Origin: a bacterium | Lineage (GTDB): Bacteria > Planctomycetota > UBA1135 > GCA-002686595 | Length of the DNA stretch: 35,550 nt | Assembly: GCA_030428965.1 (NCBI GenBank) | Contig: JAUIEE010000004.1 | Coordinates: forward strand, 1-35,550 | Direction of reading: 5' to 3' | Part shown: positions 8,777 through 16,549 of the stretch, in pieces | Layout: every line of letters begins with the position of its first letter | How positions within the stretch are numbered: the stretch's first letter is position 1 | The notes under the pieces: generated by a model | What the model saw: the letters and a program-made list of their open reading frames with translations, nothing else | What the model was told of the DNA's origin: nothing | Database searches by the model: none | Position numbers and translations under genes: made by a program

Positions 8777-9628
8777 CTAGAGCTGGCGGTTCGGCGCCAC
8801 CCATTCGGCCACGAGCACCATCATCTCGTCCCAGATCTGGGGCCCGTCGATGACGTCCACGTCCGCATCGGGATTGTTGGGGTTCTCCCAGGAGTTGTCG
8901 AAGGTGGCCTTGACCTGAATGCGCGTACCGGCCTCCAGGTAACGCGGCTCGCGGAAGGTGTAGGTGAACTGCCAATCCGGATCCCACTCCTCGATCTCGA
9001 GCACGTGTTCCTCGGTGCCGTCGGAATGGGCCAACGTAACGTCGAAGGACTTGCCCCGCAGGTGCATGTGGGGCGTCAGGGAGCGCAGGTAGCTCGGGGC
9101 CACCATCGTGTAGCTCGTGTAGAAGGGCACGTCGGGCTCGCCCGCCGGCAGGAACACCGTGGGGTTGCGGATCATGCGCGTGCGGGCCGCGAAGCGCGGC
9201 GGCTCGTCCGCCAGCACCATCCCGATCGCCGTTCGATCCTGGGTGGCCACGCCGTTCGGCGTGTAGTGCATCTCGATGCGGATGACCGATCCCTTGGGGA
9301 TGAAGCGCGCGACTCCCTCGGCGAAGACCCGCGGGTCCTTGCCCGGGAGGTAGGCCAGGAGGAACTGCCAGCCCTCGCGGCTCTGGTTCCAGGGCACGAG
9401 GGTGTTCAGGATGCGTTCCTCGGTGGGGTACGCGTCGGCCGGAGGCTTGAACATCGCCGTGGCGTGGTGGACGACGGTCGGATCGCTGGGCAAGACCTGC
9501 ATGCGCTCGACCCAGAGATCCTCGGGGACGGTCTCCTCGATGAAGAACTTGGTCAGGTCCACGACCCCCTTGGCCGGAATGTCGAACGGCTCGGGAAGTC
9601 GAAAGACGAGGTCGGGCTCTCCGATCAG
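8777..9628 (-). CDS. C-terminal part of a frameshifted gene: copper type II ascorbate-dependent monooxygenase-like domain
   Basis: IGEPDLVFRLPEPFDIPAKGVVD...VHHATAMF...LTPHMHLRGKSFDVTL. Only bases below about 9628 of ORF 8777..9970 look genuine; the N-terminal part of that ORF is an out-of-frame read of the upstream gene. Confidence 0.7.
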   Translation of the reverse strand: MIGEPDLVFRLPEPFDIPAKGVVDLTKFFIEETVPEDLWVERMQVLPSDPTVVHHATAMFKPPADAYPTEERILNTLVPWNQSREGWQFLLAYLPGKDPRVFAEGVARFIPKGSVIRIEMHYTPNGVATQDRTAIGMVLADEPPRFAARTRMIRNPTVFLPAGEPDVPFYTSYTMVAPSYLRSLTPHMHLRGKSFDVTLAHSDGTEEHVLEIEEWDPDWQFTYTFREPRYLEAGTRIQVKATFDNSWENPNNPDADVDVIDGPQIWDEMMVLVAEWVAPNRQL

Positions 9629-10635
9629 CCCTCCGGCCAGTCCCGAGGCCGGGGAGCATCCTTCGCATCGCCCTCGGGGGCACCCTGGGCATACCAGTCG
9701 AGCAGGTCGCGCTTGTCGCGCTCGCTCAGTCGGCGGTCGTTCTCCCACGGGCCGCCGGTGTCGGTCGCGTACCAGGGGGGCATGATGCCCTCGGCGACCG
9801 TGAACTTGACCATGCCGCGCCGGCCCTTGACCTGCTCGTAGGTTTCCAGCGGGAAGGGGGCCGCACCGCCCGTGCGGTGGCAGGCGACGCAGTTCTGCTG
9901 CAGGATGCGGCTGATGCGGTTGTGGTAGGTCAGCGTGGGCTCCGACGCGCCGGTCCACTCGGTCTCCCACTCGAGGAAACAGCCCGGGGCGCTCGTCGCC
10001 GACGTGCGCACCGGTTCGCCTGCCAGGGTGGCGTCGATGGCGTTGGCCAGGTAGCGGTGCTGGGCCGCTTCCCGCACGACGCCGCGGCCGACGCGATCGT
10101 CGAGGGCGCCGCGGTAGACCAACGTGCGGGCGGCATCCAGGAGGAAGGTCTCGGTCGTGGTCTTGGCCCCCAGGGTCTGGGCGATCTTGCCCTCGGGGTC
10201 GTGGACGTAGCGCCCGCGGAAGCCGAACTGCTCGATCTCGCCGCGCATCTCCTCGGGCGTGTTGTGGGGCGAGACGTTGAGGTAGAGGAAGACGACCGGC
10301 TCGTCGGCGTAGGAGGCCTCGAGCTCGGCGGTGTCCGGGCCCATGCGCTTGGAGACGGGGCAGCCCACGTCACGCAGCAAGAGCACCAGGGGCTTCTTCC
10401 CGGCGATCTCGGAGAGCGTGCGCGTCTCGCCGTCCAGGCCGGTGGTCGAAAGGTCGGCCACCAGCTCGCCGATCCCCTCGCTGCGCGGATCGAGGATGGC
10501 CGCGCGCTCCTTGAGCAGGCTGTCGGGACCCTCGGTCTCCGACTGCGGGGAAGCGCTCTCCTGCGCACAACTGCCCAGGAGAAGGGCGCCGAGGGCGAAG
10601 GCGAGGAGGTGCTGGCTGCGACTCGATTTCGGCAT
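9625..10635 (-). CDS. N-terminal part of the same gene: lipoprotein-like signal, redoxin-like domain and cytochrome c heme site
   Basis: MPKSSRSQHLLAFALGALLLGSCAQ signal; LLLRDVGCPVSKRMGPDTAELEASYADEPVVFLYLNVSPHNT redoxin-like; QQNCVACHRTGGAAPFPLETYEQVKGR contains CxxCH. Ends at TGA 9627..9625, where the monooxygenase-like homology continues in another frame. Confidence 0.75.
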   Translation of the reverse strand: MPKSSRSQHLLAFALGALLLGSCAQESASPQSETEGPDSLLKERAAILDPRSEGIGELVADLSTTGLDGETRTLSEIAGKKPLVLLLRDVGCPVSKRMGPDTAELEASYADEPVVFLYLNVSPHNTPEEMRGEIEQFGFRGRYVHDPEGKIAQTLGAKTTTETFLLDAARTLVYRGALDDRVGRGVVREAAQHRYLANAIDATLAGEPVRTSATSAPGCFLEWETEWTGASEPTLTYHNRISRILQQNCVACHRTGGAAPFPLETYEQVKGRRGMVKFTVAEGIMPPWYATDTGGPWENDRRLSERDKRDLLDWYAQGAPEGDAKDAPRPRDWPEG

Positions 10636-10795
10636 GGGAGTTGGCTTCGGTCCAGGGTGCCCATCGACCGATGTCAGGGGCGGTCTTGATCCGTGCGCGG
10701 TGGGCTTTCCTGGGTCCTCCGATAGGGTACATTCCCGGTCAGGACCCGACCCCGCGAACTCGGTTCGAGATCCCCCGGTGAAGGAAGACCAGAAG

Positions 10796-11131
10796 ATGGC
10801 CAGCACGAACGACCCCTCGCTCGAAGCGCGCCTGCGGGCCTGGACGTGGCTCCTCTTGCCCCTGACCCTGGCCGCGGGCCACGGGCTGTTCCTCTTGTTC
10901 GCCACGACCCGCACGAACCTCTTACCGTCCCGCCGCGAGCTCGGGGGCGGAACGACGGCCTACCTCGTGCTCTATTTCCTGGCGGCCATCCCCCTGGCCC
11001 TGGGAGTCTTCTCCCTGCGGCGCCCGCTCCTGCGTCTTTCCCCGCGCGTCCTGGGGACCCTGGCCCTCGCGGCCTGCGTGGTCACCGCCCTGGTCTTCGG
11101 CCTCTACCTGAGCCGGATCTGGAGCGCGTAG
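10796..11131 (+). CDS. Small hypothetical membrane protein, three predicted TM segments
   Basis: MASTNDPSLEARLRAWTWLLLPLTLAAGHGLFLLFATT...TAYLVLYFLAAIPLALGVF...LGTLALAACVVTALVFGLYLSRIWSA; GGAAG upstream of the ATG. Confidence 0.65.
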   Translation: MASTNDPSLEARLRAWTWLLLPLTLAAGHGLFLLFATTRTNLLPSRRELGGGTTAYLVLYFLAAIPLALGVFSLRRPLLRLSPRVLGTLALAACVVTALVFGLYLSRIWSA

Positions 11132-11140
11132 GCCCGGCGC

Positions 11141-12886
11141 CTACTCTTCTTCGTCTTCGCCCGCGTAGCCCAGCTTGCGCAAGAGGTCGAGGTCGACGCC
11201 ACCGTCGTCGCCCCGGGCGGCCGGCATCTGCAGCACGTCCTCGGGGGGGCGGTACCAGTCCGCGTCGATCATCTCCTTGAACAGAGCCAGGGCGCGCTCC
11301 TCTTGCGAGGCATACAGGTTGTCCAGCTCGCCCCGATCCCGGTTCACGTCGAACAAGAGCCAGTAGGGACGCTCGCCCGTGTCCCAGGGGGCGATCGAGG
11401 GAACGGGCTTGCGGGTTTCCAGGTCGTTCTCCCTGCGGATGACCTTGTAGGTGCCGTCCGAGATCCCGCGCCACTGGAAGGCCGGCCGTTCGTCGCCGCC
11501 CGACTCCATGGGAGCCAGACGATGTCCTGTTTCCGAGCCGTCGAGAACCGGCAACAGGCTCGTTCCCTGGACGCCCGGCGGCACCAGCTGGTCCAGCCCG
11601 ACCGCGTCGAGCAGGGTCGGCATGACGTCCATGAGGCGCACCTGATGGGGGATGCGAGCCGGTGCGAGGTCGGGTCCCCAGAAGACCAGCGGGACGTGGG
11701 TCAGCTCGGAGTAGATCGAGTGGCTGTGCCCGAACTGGCCGTGCTCCAAAAACTCCTCGCCGTGGTCCCCCGACAGGACGATGAGCGTGTCGGGGTAACG
11801 CTGCATGACCTCTTCGAGGAACGGTCCGAGGTAGTGGTCGACGTAGCACAGCTCCTCGTCGTAGATGTCCACGATGCGCTGCAGCATCTCGGGGCTGACC
11901 TCGGACAGGTCCCGGTCCCCGCGCATGTACTCGTCGATCAGCGGCCCGGCCAGCTGGAAGTCGAGCCCCGAGCGGTCGTACTTCCCCTGGAAGGGGGGCG
12001 GCGCGACGTAGGGGTAGTGGGGGTCCATGATGTGGACGTAGGCGAAGAACGGTCGGTCCGCTTCGCGCTCGTCCGCGAGCCAGCGGCGCACGTCGGGCAG
12101 CATCCACTCGGCCCGGCCCGCGTCGCGCTCGGGCGTGCGCTTGGCGAAGTAGTCCACGAAGTGCCGCGCCCCTTGATCGAAGCCGCGGATGGGCAGGATG
12201 TTCGGGTTGTTCGACCACATGCCCGTGTCCCAGCCCTTGGCCCGCAGGATCTCGACCACGGTCGTGACCCCGGGCAGCAGGGAGATGCCGCGCACCGGCA
12301 TGCCGATCTGGGGCTGGCTCACGGCGCGGTGGCGCGACGGCAAGAGCCCCGTGAACAAGGTCGCCACCGAAGGCTTGGTCCAGCCGGACTGGGCGATGGC
12401 GTTCTCGAAGACGACGCCCCGCTCGACCAGGCGGTCGAGGTTGGGGGAGACGTCGCGCTCGTAGCCCAGGAAGCCCGCGTGGTCCGCGCGCCAGGTGTCC
12501 ACCAGGACGAACAGCACGTTGGGACTCTCGGCCGGCGGGCTGGGCTGGGTCCAGGCAGCCAGGCGAGCGGGGAGGAACAGCGCCAAGAGGAGCAGCGCGA
12601 GAGCCGGGATCGGGTGGCCCGCGAGGCGCGTCCACTTGCCCAGGCCGCGCAGGCTCTCCTTCCTGGCCAACAGCTCGAGGACCAAGGCGAGCACCAGGGC
12701 CACACCTGCGGCCATCGAGGCGTGCTTCCAGAAGGTGAGCCGGGACCACAGGTCCAGGGTCAGCCAGTCGAAGCCCAGCGCGTTCCAGCGGTTCGCGACC
12801 TGGGCCGACCAGGCGCGGTAGCCGCCGTAGGCCAAGAGGCCGAGGCCAAAGCCCGAGACGGCGGAAAAGAGGAGGCGAAGCAGCAT
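11141..12886 (-). CDS. Sulfatase/alkaline-phosphatase-superfamily protein with N-terminal TM segments
   Basis: NVLFVLVDTWRADHAGFLGYERDVSPNLDRL...SGWTKPSVATLFTGLLPSRH...LIVLSGDHGEEFLEHGQFGHSHSIYSELTHVPLVFWGPDL. Start at MLLRLLFSA. Confidence 0.85.
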   Translation of the reverse strand: MLLRLLFSAVSGFGLGLLAYGGYRAWSAQVANRWNALGFDWLTLDLWSRLTFWKHASMAAGVALVLALVLELLARKESLRGLGKWTRLAGHPIPALALLLLALFLPARLAAWTQPSPPAESPNVLFVLVDTWRADHAGFLGYERDVSPNLDRLVERGVVFENAIAQSGWTKPSVATLFTGLLPSRHRAVSQPQIGMPVRGISLLPGVTTVVEILRAKGWDTGMWSNNPNILPIRGFDQGARHFVDYFAKRTPERDAGRAEWMLPDVRRWLADEREADRPFFAYVHIMDPHYPYVAPPPFQGKYDRSGLDFQLAGPLIDEYMRGDRDLSEVSPEMLQRIVDIYDEELCYVDHYLGPFLEEVMQRYPDTLIVLSGDHGEEFLEHGQFGHSHSIYSELTHVPLVFWGPDLAPARIPHQVRLMDVMPTLLDAVGLDQLVPPGVQGTSLLPVLDGSETGHRLAPMESGGDERPAFQWRGISDGTYKVIRRENDLETRKPVPSIAPWDTGERPYWLLFDVNRDRGELDNLYASQEERALALFKEMIDADWYRPPEDVLQMPAARGDDGGVDLDLLRKLGYAGEDEEE

Positions 12887-12965
12887 GGCGGGCGATCCGA
12901 GGGCTCGCAGGTTCCCCCATCGTCCTCCCAGCGGCAAGAGGCTGAGGGAAAGTTGCCCGTGGAGA

Positions 12966-14810
12966 CTAGCTCGCCTCGGCCGCTCCGTCCCGGAACTGAA
13001 GGGCGTAGAGGCGCGCGTAGATTCCACCCTGGGCCAAGAGCTGTTCGTGATTGCCCGACTCCCTCAGCTCACCGTGGTGCAAGACGAGGATGCGGTCGGC
13101 GCGGCGGACGGTGGAGAGACGGTGGGCGACGACCAGGGCGCTGCGTCCGCGCAGGAGCTGGTTGGTGGCTTCCTCGATGCGGGCTTCGGTGGTCGAGTCG
13201 ACGCTGGAGGTGGCCTCGTCCAGGATCACCAGGGACGGGTTGCCGGCCAGGGCCCGGGCGATGGCCAGGAGCTCGCGCTCGCCGGTGGACAGGCTCGTGC
13301 CGCGCTCGGCCACCTCGGTGTCCAGCCCTTCCGGCAGCCGGGCCACGAGCTCGCCCGCGGTGCTCGTCTCCAGGGCGCGGGCGAGGGATTCGGGGGTGAC
13401 CCACGAGCGTCCCAGCTCGAGGTTGTGGCGCACGGTGCCGGTGAACAGGAAGTCCTCCTGGAGGACGATCCCCAGCCGCCGACGGTAGCCCTCGAGGTCG
13501 AGCTCGCGCAGGTCCGTTCCGTCCACCGTGATGCGACCTCGTGTCGGATCGAAGAAGCGCAGGGCCAGGCTGACCAGGGTCGACTTGCCGGAACCTGTGG
13601 CCCCGACCAGGGCCACCGTTTGGCCGGCCGGAATCTCGAAGCTCACGTCCTTGACGACGCGTTCGCCGTCGGGGCCGGCATAGGAGAACGAGACGTCCTC
13701 GAAGGCGATGTGCCCGCGGAAGGCCGGAGAGACCGGCGTCGCCTCGACGGGGCTGGCCACGGCAGGCCGGGTGTCGAGGATGTCGAAGATGCGCTCCGCG
13801 GAAGCGAAGGCGGCCTGCAGGACGTTGTAGCGCTCCCCGAGCTCGCGGATGGGACCCACCAGGTACTGCAGCAGGAACCAGAAGAGGATGAAGTCCCCCG
13901 GAGTGATCGAGCCGGCGGCGATGGCGCCCCCTCCGGCCCAGACGGTCGAGCCCTGGATGATCAGCGTGACGATGCCGATGATCGGGTAGAAGATCGCGAA
14001 CAGGAAGATGGTGCGAATGTTCGCCTGCAGGTAGTCGGCGAGCATGCCCTCGAAGCGCTCGGACACGCGCTTCTCACGACGGAAGACCTTCACGACGCGG
14101 ATGCCCGAGAGCACCTCCTGCAGGAACCCGTTCAAGCGGGCCAGGCGCGCGCGCACCTTGCGATGGGCCCGACGGGCGCCTCCGCGGAACACGAGGCTGA
14201 CTCCGATCAGGACGGGCGTGAGGCCGAGGACGAGCAGGGCCAGGGGCGTGCTGACGCTGAAGAGCAGGGCCAAGACGATCACGACCTTCAGGAGGTCGAA
14301 GATCAGGACGATCAGGCCCGAGGTGAACAGCTCGTTGAGGTTCTCGACGTCGTTGGTCACGCGCGTCACGAGCGCTCCGGTCGGACGGCGGTCGAACCAG
14401 CCGAGCTCCAGCTCCTGCATGTGTCCGAAGAGCTCGGTCCGCAGGTCGTGGATCACGGCCTGGCCCGTGCGCGTCAGCTGGCTGAGCTCCAGGTAGCGCA
14501 GGAAGGCACCCACGACGATGACCAGGACGTACAGCGCGGCGAGCAGGCCGATTTCCCGCAGGTAGGGAGCCGTGTCGAAGGCGTCCGTCCCCGCGGCGAG
14601 GCGGGCCTCTTCCGCTTCCAGGACGGGACCGTCGATGGCCGACTTGATGATCCAGGGGCCCGCCAGCTGCAGAGCGAAGACCCCGATCAGCACCAGGAAG
14701 CTGACGAAGAACATCCTGGAGTGGGGGCGCGCGTAGCGGGCCAGTCGCCGGATGACGGCCGTGTCCCAGGCCTTGGTGGCGACGATGTCGTCTTCGTGCG
14801 GCTCGCTCAC
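12966..14810 (-). CDS. ABC exporter half-transporter (TMD-NBD)
   Basis: Walker A GATGSGKST, signature LSTGERELLAIARAL, Walker B LVILDEATSSVD; GTG start overlaps the upstream stop (GTGA). The ORF caller's longer version (to 16316) is a shadow extension. Confidence 0.92.
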   Translation of the reverse strand: MSEPHEDDIVATKAWDTAVIRRLARYARPHSRMFFVSFLVLIGVFALQLAGPWIIKSAIDGPVLEAEEARLAAGTDAFDTAPYLREIGLLAALYVLVIVVGAFLRYLELSQLTRTGQAVIHDLRTELFGHMQELELGWFDRRPTGALVTRVTNDVENLNELFTSGLIVLIFDLLKVVIVLALLFSVSTPLALLVLGLTPVLIGVSLVFRGGARRAHRKVRARLARLNGFLQEVLSGIRVVKVFRREKRVSERFEGMLADYLQANIRTIFLFAIFYPIIGIVTLIIQGSTVWAGGGAIAAGSITPGDFILFWFLLQYLVGPIRELGERYNVLQAAFASAERIFDILDTRPAVASPVEATPVSPAFRGHIAFEDVSFSYAGPDGERVVKDVSFEIPAGQTVALVGATGSGKSTLVSLALRFFDPTRGRITVDGTDLRELDLEGYRRRLGIVLQEDFLFTGTVRHNLELGRSWVTPESLARALETSTAGELVARLPEGLDTEVAERGTSLSTGERELLAIARALAGNPSLVILDEATSSVDSTTEARIEEATNQLLRGRSALVVAHRLSTVRRADRILVLHHGELRESGNHEQLLAQGGIYARLYALQFRDGAAEAS

Positions 14811-16549
14811 AGCTCTTCCAGCTCCTCCTGCATGCGCTGGCGATCCCAGGTCTCCCGGTACCAGTCCGAGCGCTCCAGCAGCTCCTCGTGGGTCCCGGCG
14901 GCTTCGACCCGACCGTTGCGCAGGGCCAGGATCTTGTCGGCGCGACGCACGGTCGCGAGCCGGTGGGCCGAGACGATCACGGTGCGCCCCCGGCCGGCCT
15001 CGTGCAGGTTCTCGAACAGCCTGGCCTCGGTCTCGGTGTCCACCGCGCTGAGGGAATCGTCCAGGACGAGGATGCGCGGATCCTTGGCCAGGGCGCGGGC
15101 GATGCAGCTGCGCTGGCGCTGGCCGCCCGAGAGGGTCACGCCCCGCTCCCCGATCATCTGCTCCAGCCCGTCCGGGAACCTGGCGACCTCGTCCTGCATG
15201 CAGACCATCTCGATCAGGTCGCGCAGCTGGTCGTCCTCGAGCGTCTCGTCCGCCCCGAACAAGAGGTTCGAGCGGTAGGTGTCGGAGAACAGGAAGGAGT
15301 CCTGGGGAACGTAGGCGATCGCACCGCGCACGTCGGCCACGGTCATGTCCCGCAGGGGAACGCCGTCCATGCGAATCTCGCCCTGGGCTTCGAGCAGACG
15401 CCCGACCAGGTTGAGCAGCGTGCTCTTGCCCGATCCGGTGGGGCCGACGATGCCGAGGGTGGATCCGGCCGGGATCTCGACGCTGACGTCGGCCAGGGCA
15501 GGTTGGGGAGCGCCGTGGTAGGTGTAGCCGACCTGGCGCAGCGAGAGGCCGCCCTCGTACGGCGGGGCCGGCGTCGGATGCTCCGGGTCGCGGATCTCCG
15601 TCGTTTCGTCGAACAGTTCGTCGATCCGTTCTGCGCTGGCCAGGGCCCTGGGGTAGAGGCCGGTGATCCAGCCCAGGGCGATCACGGGCCAGAAGACCTT
15701 GAACCCGAGGTCGACGAACTTGAACAGGTCGCCGACGGCCAGGCTGCGGTCGATCAGGGCCAGACCTCCGATCAGGAGGATCGGCAGGAAGGCCAGGTCG
15801 TGGGACAGGTGGATGAGGGACTGGGTCAGCCCCCGGGCCTTGGCCAGGAGCACCTGCTCTTCGCGGTTCTTGCGCGAGACCTCGGCGAACTCCTGCCGCT
15901 CCAGGGGGGCGAGCCCGTAGCCCTTGATGACCCGCACGCCCGAGAAGCTCTCCTGGGCCCGGTGGCTGATCTCGGCCAGGGTCTCCTGAACGCCGGTGGA
16001 GTGTCGGTGAAGCCGGGGCGTCAAGACCTTCATGCTGACGGCCACGAGCACGAGGGGCACGGTCATCGCGAGGGTCAGGCGAGGCGAGATGCGGAACAGC
16101 ACGAACAGGCTGCCGGGAACCATGACCAGGGCTCCGCCGACGTACATGATCCCGGGCCCGAGCAACATGCGGATGTTCTCGACGTCCGAGGTGAGCCGGC
16201 TGACGATGTCGCCGGAGCGGCTCTTGTTGTGGAACGACAGGGACAGCCCGCACAGCTTGTCGAACAGGTCCTGTTTCAGGCCGACCTCGACCTTGCGGGA
16301 GACGCTGACGATCCACCAGCGCTGCAGGAAGCGGAAGAAGCCCTGGGCCAGGGCGTAGATCACGACCAGGGCGAAGAAGCCCGACAGGAACTGCGTGTCG
16401 CCGCCGTTGCGGAGACGCCCGAGCGCGTCTCCGATCAGGAGCGTGATCTTGATGTCGCAGGCGGCCACGAGCGGAATGCAGGCGACCCCGAGGAAGAGCT
16501 GCTTCCAGTGCCGCAGGAAACGCTGGTAGAACCTCCAGAGTCGTCTCAA
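14807..16549 (-). CDS. ABC exporter half-transporter (TMD-NBD), partner subunit
   Basis: Walker A GPTGSGKST, signature LSGGQRQRSCIARALA, Walker B ILVLDDSLSAVD. Confidence 0.93.
   Translation of the reverse strand: MRRLWRFYQRFLRHWKQLFLGVACIPLVAACDIKITLLIGDALGRLRNGGDTQFLSGFFALVVIYALAQGFFRFLQRWWIVSVSRKVEVGLKQDLFDKLCGLSLSFHNKSRSGDIVSRLTSDVENIRMLLGPGIMYVGGALVMVPGSLFVLFRISPRLTLAMTVPLVLVAVSMKVLTPRLHRHSTGVQETLAEISHRAQESFSGVRVIKGYGLAPLERQEFAEVSRKNREEQVLLAKARGLTQSLIHLSHDLAFLPILLIGGLALIDRSLAVGDLFKFVDLGFKVFWPVIALGWITGLYPRALASAERIDELFDETTEIRDPEHPTPAPPYEGGLSLRQVGYTYHGAPQPALADVSVEIPAGSTLGIVGPTGSGKSTLLNLVGRLLEAQGEIRMDGVPLRDMTVADVRGAIAYVPQDSFLFSDTYRSNLLFGADETLEDDQLRDLIEMVCMQDEVARFPDGLEQMIGERGVTLSGGQRQRSCIARALAKDPRILVLDDSLSAVDTETEARLFENLHEAGRGRTVIVSAHRLATVRRADKILALRNGRVEAAGTHEELLERSDWYRETWDRQRMQEELEEL

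Noticed and set aside
9600-9650. Programmed ribosomal frameshift as the main explanation
   Set aside because: GGAGGG precedes the UGA, but no convincing slippery heptamer is present; a base deletion or sequencing error is simpler.
8777-9970. Full 397-aa ORF as a single intact protein
   Set aside because: The first roughly 114 residues are out-of-frame translation of the cytochrome/redoxin gene; only the C-terminal part matches a real family.
11303-13399. 698-aa plus-strand ORF
   Set aside because: Antisense to the sulfatase-like gene; compositionally a shadow frame.
12885-15278. 797-aa plus-strand ORF antisense to ABC transporter
   Set aside because: Antisense shadow ORF with biased E/Q/D/R composition and no recognisable domain.
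12966-16316. 1116-aa minus-strand ORF
   Set aside because: Only the part from 14810 down is the real ABC transporter; the upstream extension is an out-of-frame read of the partner ABC gene.
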